Positions 44,775-53,508 of a stretch of DNA of 63,778 bases are shown here, in pieces. The position numbers and the translations under genes are program-made. Origin of the DNA: Pseudorhodobacter aquimaris. GTDB lineage: Bacteria > Pseudomonadota > Alphaproteobacteria > Rhodobacterales > Rhodobacteraceae. The DNA lies in NCBI RefSeq assembly GCF_001202025.1, contig NZ_LGHS01000020.1:1-63778 (forward strand), read 5' to 3'. Position 1 is the first letter of the stretch. Each line of letters starts with the position of its first letter. The notes below the pieces were generated by a model, which had not been told where the DNA came from, ran no database searches, and saw only the letters and a program-made list of their open reading frames with translations.

Positions 44775-44805
44775 ACGGCGGCTCTTTAGGGGCCGCCGTT
44801 TTGCT
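44775..44805. terminator. Bidirectional terminator between carD and cobS
   Basis: acggcggc (44775-44782) pairs with gccgccgt (44792-44799) around a 9-base loop, followed on the plus strand by TTTTGCTTT. It lies 22 bases after the carD stop and just past the cobS stop on the other strand. Confidence 0.75.
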
Positions 44806-45549
44806 TTAGGTCAGCTGTGCCGCGATCAGGCAAAGGGCGGTGGCTTCGGCCAATTGCTGACTGGCCCCCAAAATATCGCCAGTTTGGCCACCGATTTTTG
44901 CGCGTGCAACCATGGCCAGCCCTGTAGTGACCAATAGGATGCCAAACAGGCCCAACAACCCCGACGCCCCAAGCGTGAGCGCGAATCCCGCACCGATCAA
45001 CACGCCAACCCCCGCCGCAGCGCGTGGTATTTGTCCTAAGGCTTGTGCAAGCCCGCTCCCACGCGCATTTGGCAAAAGGACCATTAATACGGCCATCGGT
45101 GCGCGGGACATCGCGCCGACCACCACAAGTACCCAAAACTGTCCGGCCGCGATCAAACCTGCCAATGCAGACCAGCGGACAAGCCCCACAACCAGCAAGG
45201 CCATGACACCATAGGTGCCGATATGACTGTCTTTCATGATCGCCAAACGTCGCGCTTTGTCCCAGCCGCCCCAAAGCCCGTCGGCGGTATCGGCCAAACC
45301 ATCCTCATGCAGGGCACCGGTTATGACGGCTTGCGCAGCCAGCGTCAAAGCTGCTGCGACGCCGGTCCCCAAGGGCTGCGCTGCCATCGCGACAAGGGCC
45401 GCCAATGCGCCTACAATTGCCCCGGCCATCGGCCATGCCCAAGCCGCGTGCGGCGGAGCGATTTGCATGGCGGGGCGAAGAGGCAGGCGCGTCAACAGCC
45501 GCAGGGCACCGACGATATCGTGAAGGCTGGGTTTGTTGCACCGGGGCAT
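44806..45549 (-). CDS. cobS: Adenosylcobinamide-GDP ribazoletransferase (cobalamin synthase)
   Basis: 247 aa membrane enzyme that joins AdoCbi-GDP to alpha-ribazole in the last assembly stage of cobalamin. Family motifs: RLLTRLPLR near the start, AITGALHEDGLADTADGLWGG (as VITGALHEDGLADTADG), RRLAIMKDSHIGTYGVMAL and, near the end, AKIGGQTGDILGASQQLAE. Six or so membrane helices. AAGGAT lies 6 bases before the ATG. It is divergent from cobT with 81 bases between, so both genes probably share a control region. Confidence 0.95.
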   Translation of the reverse strand: MPRCNKPSLHDIVGALRLLTRLPLRPAMQIAPPHAAWAWPMAGAIVGALAALVAMAAQPLGTGVAAALTLAAQAVITGALHEDGLADTADGLWGGWDKARRLAIMKDSHIGTYGVMALLVVGLVRWSALAGLIAAGQFWVLVVVGAMSRAPMAVLMVLLPNARGSGLAQALGQIPRAAAGVGVLIGAGFALTLGASGLLGLFGILLVTTGLAMVARAKIGGQTGDILGASQQLAEATALCLIAAQLT

Positions 45550-45630
45550 GTTGTTATCCTTATCGGCGCTGGTAAAAGCCTTGCTGCTTAGTTATCCAAG
45601 GCGACAATAAACGACAAGGAGATCCTCCGC

Positions 45631-46641
45631 GTGAAGACTGATTTTACAGGTATTTCTGATTTTCAGGCGGCTTTTGTGGCTGCGGCGCGGCGTGACGACG
45701 CCAATTGTCAACGGGCACGGCAGCGCAATTCGCAGTTGACCAAACCTCAGGGCGCATTGGGCAGGCTAGAGGATCTGGCGATTTGGTATGCAGGCTGGCG
45801 CGGTACAGATCGCCCCCGTATTGTCGCGCCACAAGTTATCGTTTTTGCGGGAAATCACGGGGTTGCCGCGCGCGGTGTTTCGGCCTTTCCGCCAGAGGTG
45901 ACCGTGCAGATGGTTGCAAATTTCGAAACCGGCGGCGCGGCGATCAACCAGTTGGCAGAGTTGTTCGGGGCGAAAATGTCAGTACATTCACTGGACCTGG
46001 ACCGCCCGACAGCCGATTTCACCGCCGCGCCTGCGATGTCGCATGAGGAGCTGCTTTCTGCGTTGCAGACGGGCTGGGATGCGGTGGATCCGGCTTCGGA
46101 TGTGTTGGTGACCGGTGAGATGGGTATCGGCAACACGACACCCGCCGCCGCGATCTGCTGTGCCTTGTGGGGTGGCACGGTCGTGGAATGGGTGGGGCGT
46201 GGAACCGGCGTTGATGACGCAGGGCTTGCACGCAAACGGGATGTGGTCGCCGAAGGTCTGGCGTTGCATCAAAGCCGCGATCCGCTGGAGGTTCTGCGCT
46301 GTTTGGGCGGGCGTGAGATTGCGGCAATGACGGGGGCGATTGCGCGGGCGCGCGTTCTGCATATTCCGGTTATCCTTGACGGGTTCATTTGTTGTGCTGC
46401 GGCCTCGGTTCTGGCCAAGCTGGCGCCAGAGGGGTTGGACCATTGCGTTGCAGGGCATGTCAGCGCCGAAACGGCACATCCCGCGTTGGTGCAGCATTTG
46501 GGAAAAGAGCCGCTTTTGTCACTGGGCTTGCGGCTTGGTGAGGGGTCAGGTGCGGCACTGGCGCTTGGGGTGTTGCAAGGGGCGATTGCCTGCCATTCGG
46601 GCATGGCGACCTTCGCCGAGGCCGGGGTTGCGGGCGGCTAG
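45631..46641 (+). CDS. cobT: Nicotinate-nucleotide-dimethylbenzimidazole phosphoribosyltransferase
   Basis: 336 aa. It activates the lower ligand of cobalamin, giving alpha-ribazole phosphate for CobS. Motifs: [59 protein letters not shown] and the C-terminal [14 protein letters not shown] with the catalytic Glu. It starts with GTG at 45631 after GGAG. With btuBFCD and cbiZ at 25-29 kb the cell can import a corrinoid and re-attach a lower ligand of its own choice. Confidence 0.96.
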   Translation: MKTDFTGISDFQAAFVAAARRDDANCQRARQRNSQLTKPQGALGRLEDLAIWYAGWRGTDRPRIVAPQVIVFAGNHGVAARGVSAFPPEVTVQMVANFETGGAAINQLAELFGAKMSVHSLDLDRPTADFTAAPAMSHEELLSALQTGWDAVDPASDVLVTGEMGIGNTTPAAAICCALWGGTVVEWVGRGTGVDDAGLARKRDVVAEGLALHQSRDPLEVLRCLGGREIAAMTGAIARARVLHIPVILDGFICCAAASVLAKLAPEGLDHCVAGHVSAETAHPALVQHLGKEPLLSLGLRLGEGSGAALALGVLQGAIACHSGMATFAEAGVAGG

Positions 46642-46647
46642 GCGCAT

Positions 46648-48561
46648 CTATTGCGCGGCATCAAGCGTGGCCCGGCTTTTGTCGATATCCTCGGTCATGG
46701 CGGCGGCAAGGTCGCGTTCCAGCTGCTGTGCACGGGCGACATAGGCGTCATTGAGGTGGACAGGCTGTCCCGGCACCCAAACCTGCGCCAGATCGCGCAG
46801 CGCTGCACGTTCCACCTTGAAATAAGTCTGCGTAACCTTTGAGGCTTCGTAATCAGTAAAGCCGATGTTCTCCAACACATAGCGCCCGGCGCGAATAGAG
46901 CTGTCGTAGGTTTCGCGCACGATGTCATTGGCCCCGGCGCGGTAAAGAGCGAATACATGCGGGCGGTCATAAGCGCGGGCGATGATATGGATGTCGGGAC
47001 GTTGCTGGCGGGCGTGGGCTACGATTTTCAGCGTGTTCTCTGGGTTGTCCACGGCGACGACCAGCACCGATGCCTCTGAAAGGCCCGCGGCCTCCAGCAA
47101 CTCGGGGCGGGTCGGGTCGCCGAAAAACCCCTTGGCGCCAAACCGGCGCATCTGTTCAATCGCGGCCATATCGCTGTCGAGTACCACAGTCGAGCCGCCG
47201 CACATCCTGACGATCCGGTTGACGGTTTGCCCGAAACGGCCAATGCCTGCGATAATGATCCGCCCCTGTTCGTCAATGACGTCGGCCGGGCGTTCGGTTT
47301 CACGGGCCTTCATGCGCCGCGCAAGGGCCTCATAGCTGATGAAAAGCGCAGGGGTGAGCAGCATCGAGAGGCTGATCACCAGCAGGACAATCTCGGCGAT
47401 GGAGGTCGGCAAGATGGACTGTTTGCGTGCAAAGCTGACGATCAAAAATCCGAATTCCCCCGCCTGCGCCAGCCCAAGCGCGAAAAGCCAGCGATTGTGG
47501 CCGCGCAGTTTGAAGATGAAGGAGAGCAGTAGCAAGACGCCCATCTTCAGCGCGATGATCGCCAGCGTCAGCGATACTACCAGCAGCGGATTGGCCAGCA
47601 GAATGTCAAAGTTGATCCCGACACCCACGGTGATGAAGAACAAACCCATCAATATGCCCTTGAAGGGCTGGATATCTGCCTCTAGCTGGTGCCGGAATTC
47701 CGAGTTGGCCAGAACCACACCGGCAAGGAATGTGCCCAAAGCAGGCGAAAGCCCGACCAGCATCATCAAAAAGGCGATGCCAAGGACCATGAGCAATGAG
47801 ATAAATGTACTCATCTCGGGCAGGCGCGAGGCGTGGACAAAGCGAAACACCGGGCGCGTCAGGAAGTGCCCGCCAAGGATGATGCCCGCAACAATGCCCA
47901 ATGTCATAAGGGTTACGGCCCAGCCGGGCAGCGATTGCACCAGCGTCAAAAGCGGCTCGGCGGGGCCTGCGCTATGGTGCTCGATGACCTCGCCGGGGTT
48001 GGAGATGCCAAAGGTCGCCGCGGTAACGCCCTCGGGCAGGCCCGTGCCGCTGAGCGCGAGCAGCGGAATGATGGCCAGAATTGGCACGACGGCGATATCC
48101 TGCGTCAGCAGCACAGCAAATGTTGCACGCCCGCCGCCCGTTCGCATCAGGTTCTTTTCTGACAGGGTTTGCAAGACGATCGCGGTCGATGACAGCGAGA
48201 ACAGCATCCCCAATGTTATCCCGATCTGCAGGCTTAGGCCCAGCCAGCTGGCAACCAGCGCTATAACCGCAGTGGTCAGGACCACCTGCAGCCCGCCCAG
48301 CCCGATCAGCTTGTGGCGCATGTCCCAAAGTGCGCGGGGGTCCAGCTCCAACCCGATCAGGAACAGCATCATGACCACGCCGAATTCCGCGAAATGCTGG
48401 AGATCTGCGCTTTCGGTTCCTGCAAGGCCCAACACCGGCCCAACCAAGATACCGGCGGCCAGATAGCCCAGAACCGACCCCAAGCCAAGCCTGACCGCAA
48501 GTGGAACGATCAAAACGGCCGCACCCAGATAGATTGAAGCTTGGAGCAGAAAACTTTCCAT
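46648..48561 (-). CDS. CPA2-family monovalent cation:proton antiporter (KefB/KefC-like)
   Basis: 637 aa. The first 390 residues are a 12-13-helix Na+/H+-exchanger domain (LGYLAAGILVGPVLGL, EFGVVMMLFLIGLELDPRAL, LFSLSSTAIVLQTLSEKN, LLTQDIAVVPIL). A cytoplasmic RCK/TrkA-N domain follows (IIAGIGRFGQTVNRIVRMCG, GFFGDPTRPELLEAAGL), then a short tail. This is the layout of glutathione-gated K+ efflux or K+/H+ antiporters; no ancillary KefF/G gene is adjacent. It converges on cobT with a 6-base gap. The 290 bases upstream, toward nnrU, show no other gene. Confidence 0.92.
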   Translation of the reverse strand: MESFLLQASIYLGAAVLIVPLAVRLGLGSVLGYLAAGILVGPVLGLAGTESADLQHFAEFGVVMMLFLIGLELDPRALWDMRHKLIGLGGLQVVLTTAVIALVASWLGLSLQIGITLGMLFSLSSTAIVLQTLSEKNLMRTGGGRATFAVLLTQDIAVVPILAIIPLLALSGTGLPEGVTAATFGISNPGEVIEHHSAGPAEPLLTLVQSLPGWAVTLMTLGIVAGIILGGHFLTRPVFRFVHASRLPEMSTFISLLMVLGIAFLMMLVGLSPALGTFLAGVVLANSEFRHQLEADIQPFKGILMGLFFITVGVGINFDILLANPLLVVSLTLAIIALKMGVLLLLSFIFKLRGHNRWLFALGLAQAGEFGFLIVSFARKQSILPTSIAEIVLLVISLSMLLTPALFISYEALARRMKARETERPADVIDEQGRIIIAGIGRFGQTVNRIVRMCGGSTVVLDSDMAAIEQMRRFGAKGFFGDPTRPELLEAAGLSEASVLVVAVDNPENTLKIVAHARQQRPDIHIIARAYDRPHVFALYRAGANDIVRETYDSSIRAGRYVLENIGFTDYEASKVTQTYFKVERAALRDLAQVWVPGQPVHLNDAYVARAQQLERDLAAAMTEDIDKSRATLDAAQ

Positions 48562-48851
48562 AGCGATCCTTTGTTCAGGCTCTTGGCAAAAAGCAATGCG
48601 CCTGATGGGGCGGCGCTGGTGCCACGCGGAGTTGCAAGCTTAGTAGCACCCGCAAGCGGTCTTGTGGAGATGTCATTATAGGGTATCTGTAACGCAGAAA
48701 TTTTAAGGAGATGTCAACCAGCGCCTTGCCTTGCGGCCGTGTGGATTGCCCGGCAAGATCTGTAGCGATGGCGTGAAATCAGTCTTTGCCGGAATTGCCC
48801 CTGTGGCATATGTCGTGATACTGGTTGGGCGGCAAAGGAAAGGGTGGCATT

Positions 48852-49541
48852 ATGACTGGCACTTGGGCAGAGTTTTTCGTGGCCTTCGCGGTGTTCATGG
48901 CCGCGCACCGTATTCCTACTGCGCCGCGCAGCAAGGCGGTGTTGCAAGCGCGGCTTGGTGCGCGGGGGTTTACGCTTGCCTATAGTCTTTTATCGACGGT
49001 TCTGCTGATCTGGCTGATCGTGGCTGCGGGGCGCGCACCGGTGGTGGTGCTGTGGGATCAGGCGCTTTGGCAGCGCTGGCTGGTCAATCTGGCAATGCCT
49101 GTGGCGCTGGGGCTTGCGGTGTTCGGCATTGCCGCGCCCAATCCGCTGTCTTTTGGTGGAAAGAGTACCGGATTTGATCCCGACCGTCCGGGGATTGCGG
49201 GCGTTTTGCGCCATCCCTTGCTTTGGGCTTTGGCGCTGTGGTCAACGGCGCATCTGGTGGTGAATGGAACGCTTGCGCATGTGCTGTTGTTTGGCAGCTT
49301 TGCGGCGTTCTCTGTGTTTGGCATGGTTGCAATCGACCGGCGCAACCAGCGCGTTATGGGGCGGCAGCGCTGGGATGCTTTGGCGAAAAACACCTCTGTC
49401 TGGCCTTTTGAGGCCCTGCTGGCGGGGCGCTGGCACCCGCAAACGGGGCCGAGCCTTTGGCGTCTGGGGGCGGCGGTCGTGATCTGGGCGGCGGTGTTCC
49501 ACCTTCATGCGCCTGTCATCGGGGTGATGCCCAATCCGTAA
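48852..49541 (+). CDS. NnrU-family membrane protein
   Basis: 229 aa, six or seven membrane helices. FVAFAVFMAAHRIPTAPRSK at the start, RPGIAGVLRHPLLWALALWS and HLVVNGTLAHVLLFGSFAAF are NnrU features (the family is distantly related to NnrU/isoprenylcysteine methyltransferase folds). NnrU is needed for nitric oxide reduction in some denitrifiers, but the family is also present in non-denitrifiers. No nor genes are here. It is convergent with an NsrR-like regulator at 5 bases, which keeps an NO-related role plausible. Confidence 0.85.
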   Translation: MTGTWAEFFVAFAVFMAAHRIPTAPRSKAVLQARLGARGFTLAYSLLSTVLLIWLIVAAGRAPVVVLWDQALWQRWLVNLAMPVALGLAVFGIAAPNPLSFGGKSTGFDPDRPGIAGVLRHPLLWALALWSTAHLVVNGTLAHVLLFGSFAAFSVFGMVAIDRRNQRVMGRQRWDALAKNTSVWPFEALLAGRWHPQTGPSLWRLGAAVVIWAAVFHLHAPVIGVMPNP

Positions 49542-49546
49542 CAGGG

Positions 49547-49975
49547 TCAAGGGGTTAAAAGGGCCAAAAGCGGCGCTTTGGATTTGGTCACATCCGCAAG
49601 GGTATAGCGGTCGAGGCTGGCAAAAAACGCCTCTTGGGCCTCGGCCAAAGGGGCGCGCAGCCCACATGCAGGCGCAATAAGACAGATACCTTCGGAGGAA
49701 AAACACTCCGCCACCGGCTCTGTCTGCTTGAGGCTGCGCAGGACCGCGCCAATGTTGATGCCACAGGCCGGGCGTGCAAGCCGAAGCCCGCCGCCGCGCC
49801 CCCGCTCTGAATTGACAAAACCCGTTCGTACCAGCGCGGTTGCGACTTTGGCCAGATGGTTGGCCGAAAGCCCGTAAAGCCGTGCGATTTCGGCGGCTGC
49901 AACCCTGTCAGGGGCGCGAACGGCTAGGGTAACAAGCACCCGCAGCGCATAGTCGGTGAATTTATCAAGTTGCAT
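49547..49975 (-). CDS. Rrf2-family iron-sulfur regulator, NsrR-like
   Basis: 142 aa. Winged-helix DNA-binding domain (MQLDKFTDYALRVLVTLAVR, IARLYGLSANHLAKVATALV, GRGGGLRLARP) followed by three cysteines at about 91, 98 and 104 (CFSSEGICLIAPACGL). The 7/6 spacing equals that of NsrR, which loses DNA binding when NO attacks its [Fe-S] cluster. IscR has a different spacing. Start is at MQLDKF (49975); an in-frame ATG 21 bases earlier overlaps a palindrome that may be its own operator. It is divergent from a 51-aa membrane protein. Confidence 0.88.
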   Translation of the reverse strand: MQLDKFTDYALRVLVTLAVRAPDRVAAAEIARLYGLSANHLAKVATALVRTGFVNSERGRGGGLRLARPACGINIGAVLRSLKQTEPVAECFSSEGICLIAPACGLRAPLAEAQEAFFASLDRYTLADVTKSKAPLLALLTP

Positions 49976-49986
49976 GATTTTAATTA

Positions 49987-50036
49987 GCATTCGCAATGCG
50001 CATTTAGAAGGTGTATATATTACGCATATGAAATGC
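49987..50036. promoter_or_regulatory. Two GCAT-N5-ATGC palindromes, candidate operators
   Basis: GCATTCGCAATGC (49987-49999) and GCATATGAAATGC (50024-50036) share the form GCAT-N5-ATGC and lie 37 bases apart in the gap between the NsrR-like gene and the 51-aa ORF. They are the right kind of site for an Rrf2-family dimer; the NsrR consensus is likewise an A/T-centred dyad with ATGC-like arms. Inference from position. Confidence 0.5.
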
Positions 50037-50052
50037 TTATTATAGGTGCACT

Positions 50053-50208
50053 ATGAAAATTGCCGATGCACTTCTCTGGCCGGGGACCAAGATCTGTGAA
50101 TGGTTCGGGGTGGACCCGAAAGGTGATGCGGGGCTGATCCGCTCTATGTTCAATATGATCTTTTACCTGACGGTCATTCTTGGCGTGCTCTGGATCATAT
50201 TGGGATAG
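50053..50208 (+). CDS. 51-aa single-span membrane protein
   Basis: MKIADALLWPGTKICEWFGV, a short polar middle (DPKGDAGLIRSMFNM), and a C-terminal hydrophobic helix (IFYLTVILGVLWIILG). 51 aa, below the usual ORF cut-off. It has a membrane anchor at the end and an amphipathic N-terminus. I do not know the family. It is the only gene facing the NsrR-like regulator across the two palindromes, so it is a likely target of that regulator. Confidence 0.7.
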   Translation: MKIADALLWPGTKICEWFGVDPKGDAGLIRSMFNMIFYLTVILGVLWIILG

Positions 50209-50256
50209 CAGGGCGGCAAGGGCCCTGCCCGGTATGAACCGGACAGGGGGAAGGGT

Positions 50257-51312
50257 TTAGAACCCCGCTTTGATTTTCTCGAATTCTTCCAGCATACGGT
50301 CGCGCATCTGGTTGTCGATCGGGGTTTGCGCAAGCAAGGTGGTGTCGATCGGGCTGACATCCGCTGCGATCAGCTCTTCTGCCGGGATGGCTTCCATGGC
50401 GCGGGTGTTGGTTGAGGCATAGCCGAACCCGTCCATCAGCCCTTTGGCCGAACCGTCATCAAGCCAGGCATTGATGAAATCATAGGCTTTATCCTCAGAG
50501 CCGGGTGCGTCCTTGAGGTTCACATAGCCGCAGAACCAAGTCGCGGCACCCTCTTTGGCCTGACGTTGAAAACCGACCGCGTGGCCATCCTCGCGCATAA
50601 GGGCGATGGAATCATTCCATGTCCATGCAACCTGCACCTGACCCCCCGCCATAAGCTGTGACAGTTCCGACGGGTCCGCCCAATAGGCCACGACATTGGG
50701 GTGCGCCTCACGCAGCCATGCGGCACCGGCCTGGAATTGCTCCTCGGTCAGGTTGGTCCAATCGGAAACCCCCGTGGCGAGCAGGGCCAGCGACCAGATG
50801 TCATCGGTGTTATCGGGCAGGGAGATGCGGCCTGCGAACTTCGGATTCAGGAAGACATCGACGGAAGCAACCTCTTCTTTGCTAACATCACCGGTGTTAT
50901 AGGCAATCGCGGTATAGGCGTAATCGGTGGGGATATACCACACACCGGTGTCGTCTTTGAAGATCGCGGAATCAAGGAACCGCGGCGCGATCTGGTCAAA
51001 GTTAGCAATGCGCGAGACATCCCAAGGCTCAATCAGACCCGCATCGCGGTATTTGGACACCATCTGCGAACACGGGTGGGCAACATCGGCTTTGAAGCCA
51101 GACGCGACCTTTTGAAACGCCTCGTCATCATCGCCGTAAAGCGCATAGGTCGGCATGTTCCCGTGCTTTTCGATATAAGAGCCGAGCAGGTTTTCATCCT
51201 CAAATCCCGCCCAGTCAAAAACGATCAGGTCGGGGTCGGCAGCTTGGGCAGCCGTCAGCGGCAAAGCCACGACCAAGGCCGCACCAAGAAGGAGTTTGCT
51301 TTTGATATTCAT
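50257..51312 (-). CDS. Polyamine-type ABC transporter periplasmic binding protein
   Basis: 351 aa with a signal peptide (MNIKSKLLLGAALVVALPL to AQA). It belongs to the spermidine/putrescine (PotD/PotF) binding-protein class: DLIVFDWAGFEDENLLGSYI, DVAHPCSQMVSKYRDAGLIEP, GVWYIPTDYAYTAIAYNT, MAGGQVQVAWTWNDSIALM. No permease or ATPase gene adjoins, so it is an orphan binding protein here; the rest may lie elsewhere. A spermidine or putrescine ligand is likely but unproved. Confidence 0.88.
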   Translation of the reverse strand: MNIKSKLLLGAALVVALPLTAAQAADPDLIVFDWAGFEDENLLGSYIEKHGNMPTYALYGDDDEAFQKVASGFKADVAHPCSQMVSKYRDAGLIEPWDVSRIANFDQIAPRFLDSAIFKDDTGVWYIPTDYAYTAIAYNTGDVSKEEVASVDVFLNPKFAGRISLPDNTDDIWSLALLATGVSDWTNLTEEQFQAGAAWLREAHPNVVAYWADPSELSQLMAGGQVQVAWTWNDSIALMREDGHAVGFQRQAKEGAATWFCGYVNLKDAPGSEDKAYDFINAWLDDGSAKGLMDGFGYASTNTRAMEAIPAEELIAADVSPIDTTLLAQTPIDNQMRDRMLEEFEKIKAGF

Positions 51313-51550
51313 TGATATTCCCTTAAATGTTGGACGGTCGCAAGATGTTCATCACCTTTGCTTGCTGACGTCAGGCTAGGTCTTTGCGCGCGACCACTCA
51401 AGAGGGAAAACAGCGGCGCCTTGGGCGTTTTATGTCTGTGTTCCGGGCTTTGCGCCAAGCCATAAGAATTGACGCGGTAGTGACCTGATTTATGATCCAT
51501 TTGTTGGCCAGTCGCGTATAAAGGATAAACAAATAATATTTCGGAATGTG

Positions 51551-52963
51551 ATGCCTGATACGCCTTTGATTCTTTGGGTCCGCCGTGACCTGCGCCTGTC
51601 GGACAATCCGATGCTTGCCCAAGCGGCGCGGTCCGGTCGTGCGGTGGTGCCTGTGTTCATTCTGGACCCTGAAACCGAAAACCTCGGGGCGGCGGCGAAA
51701 TGGCGATTGGGGCTTGGGCTGGCCCAATTCGCACGGGCGCTCGAAGGGATCGGCAGCAGATTGATCTTGCGGCGCGGGCCCGCTTTGGAGGTGTTGCGCG
51801 AACTATCTGCGCAATTGGGCGCGGGGGCTGTGCATTGGGCGCGGCTTTACGACGGGCCTGCAAAGACGCGCGACACACAGGTGAAATCCGCCCTGCGCGA
51901 CGATGGCATCGACGCCCAAAGTCATCCGGGCCATCTGTTGTTTGAGCCTTGGACGGTTGAGACCGGGCAGGGCGGCTATTACAAAGTTTATTCGGCCTTT
52001 TGGCGCAATGTCAAAAACCGTGAGGTTCCGCCCCCGCTTGCCGCCCCCACGCAGATGCAACCGCCAGAGGTCTGGCCTGACAGTGACCGCTTGGAAGATT
52101 GGCAGATGGGCCGCGCGATGAACCGCGGCGCGGCGGTCGTATCCCCCCACCTAGGGGTTGGCGAGGGAGTGGCCCAGACCCGTTTGGCGGATTTTCTGGA
52201 GGGTCCGGTGATGCGCTACAAGGAACGCCGCGATTTTCCGGCAGAGGAGGCCACCTCGCGCCTGTCCGAAAATCTGACCTATGGCGAGATCGGTCCGCGC
52301 AGCATCTGGCATGCTGCATATAGGGTGATGCATGACGGCAGCGCCGGCGCCGAGCATTTCCTCAAAGAGCTGGTCTGGCGTGAATTTGCCTATCATCTTT
52401 TGCATCACTCGCCCCATATCACCACCCAAAACTGGCGTGAGGAATGGGATGAATTCCCTTGGCGCGACGACAATGCCGATGCCGAGCGGTGGCGGCGCGG
52501 CATGACCGGAGAGCCTTTTGTCGATGCCGCCATGCGTGAGATGTATGTCACTGGTACCATGCATAACCGGGCGCGGATGATCGTGGCCTCTTATCTGACC
52601 AAACATCTGATGACAGATTGGCGCGTGGGGTTGCGCTGGTTCGAGGACTGTCTGATTGACTGGGATCCGGCCTCAAATGCGATGGGCTGGCAATGGGCTG
52701 CGGGATCGGGGCCGGATGCCGCGCCGTATTTCCGGGTGTTCAACCCCGAAACGCAGATCAAAAAATTCGATCCCAAGGCGCATTACCGGCACCGTTTCAT
52801 TGCGGAACTGGCAAGCCCGCCGGGACCAGATGCGCGCGGGTTTTTCGACGCTGTCCCAAAGGCTTGGGGGTTGGACATGCAGGCGCGCTATCCAGACCCT
52901 TTGGTGGATCTGTCCGTCGGGCGCAATCGCGCGCTGGAGGCCTATGCGGCGCGGCGCGGCTGA
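51551..52963 (+). CDS. phrB: Deoxyribodipyrimidine photolyase / cryptochrome family
   Basis: 470 aa. N-terminal antenna domain (LILWVRRDLRLSDNPMLAQA), then the FAD-binding domain: RLSENLTYGEIGPRSIWHA, LKELVWREFAYHLLHHSPH, GEPFVDAAMREMYVTGTMHN, RMIVASYLTKHLMTDWRVGL and WQWAAGSGPDAAPYFRVFNP. These are class I CPD photolyase motifs; the enzyme repairs UV dimers with blue light. ATG at 51551 is preferred to the overlapping GTG at 51548. The 235-base gap before it contains a perfect CTGACGTCAG palindrome (51365-51374) of unknown meaning. Confidence 0.94.
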   Translation: MPDTPLILWVRRDLRLSDNPMLAQAARSGRAVVPVFILDPETENLGAAAKWRLGLGLAQFARALEGIGSRLILRRGPALEVLRELSAQLGAGAVHWARLYDGPAKTRDTQVKSALRDDGIDAQSHPGHLLFEPWTVETGQGGYYKVYSAFWRNVKNREVPPPLAAPTQMQPPEVWPDSDRLEDWQMGRAMNRGAAVVSPHLGVGEGVAQTRLADFLEGPVMRYKERRDFPAEEATSRLSENLTYGEIGPRSIWHAAYRVMHDGSAGAEHFLKELVWREFAYHLLHHSPHITTQNWREEWDEFPWRDDNADAERWRRGMTGEPFVDAAMREMYVTGTMHNRARMIVASYLTKHLMTDWRVGLRWFEDCLIDWDPASNAMGWQWAAGSGPDAAPYFRVFNPETQIKKFDPKAHYRHRFIAELASPPGPDARGFFDAVPKAWGLDMQARYPDPLVDLSVGRNRALEAYAARRG

Positions 52964-53063
52964 CTAACTCTAAATCGCGGGGTTTTGGTACCTTTTCGTA
53001 ATGTTTCGGCCATATTCTCTGTGCCGGGCCGCAGGGGCCGGAACATATATTCGCAGGGACCAA

Positions 53064-53504
53064 ATGCCGACGATTTCAAAGCTCATCGCAGCCGTTCTGT
53101 TTGGTGTAACCGCGTTTTTCGCAGGAGAGGCGTTCAAACTGGGCATGCCTGAGGGAATGCAATACGGACAGTATTCAGTGCTTTGCGTGTTGATCGGTGT
53201 GATTTGCGGCTGGCGGGTCATGGGCCGTCATACGGGTCGGGGTTACCGCATGGCGCTGGGAACAGGGATCAGGACATCCGCGATCATTGTGGCATGGGCC
53301 ATGCTGCTGTTTTGCACTGTTCTTATGGTGCGCAAAGCGTTTAAAAAGCGCTACGATGGCCCGATGGAGGCAATTGTAGACATCTTTGCACTTGCTTTGG
53401 AATACGGGGCACTGCTTTTTACGGCAGATGTTCTGGGCGCGTTGGTTGTGGGCGGAATACTGGGTGGGATCGGGGCCGAATGGGCCAAACGGCGGTGGGA
53501 TTGA
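53064..53504 (+). CDS. trgA: TrgA-family membrane protein (tellurite resistance)
   Basis: 146 aa with four hydrophobic helices: ISKLIAAVLFGVTAFFAGEA, YSVLCVLIGVICGWRVMG, SAIIVAWAMLLFCTVLMV and LFTADVLGALVVGGILGGIG. The family is TrgA, named from the Rhodobacter sphaeroides locus trgAB-cysK that contributes to high-level tellurite resistance. Gene order here is the same. AGGGA precedes the ATG at 53064. Biochemical role is unknown. Confidence 0.88.
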   Translation: MPTISKLIAAVLFGVTAFFAGEAFKLGMPEGMQYGQYSVLCVLIGVICGWRVMGRHTGRGYRMALGTGIRTSAIIVAWAMLLFCTVLMVRKAFKKRYDGPMEAIVDIFALALEYGALLFTADVLGALVVGGILGGIGAEWAKRRWD

Positions 53505-53508
53505 CGTT

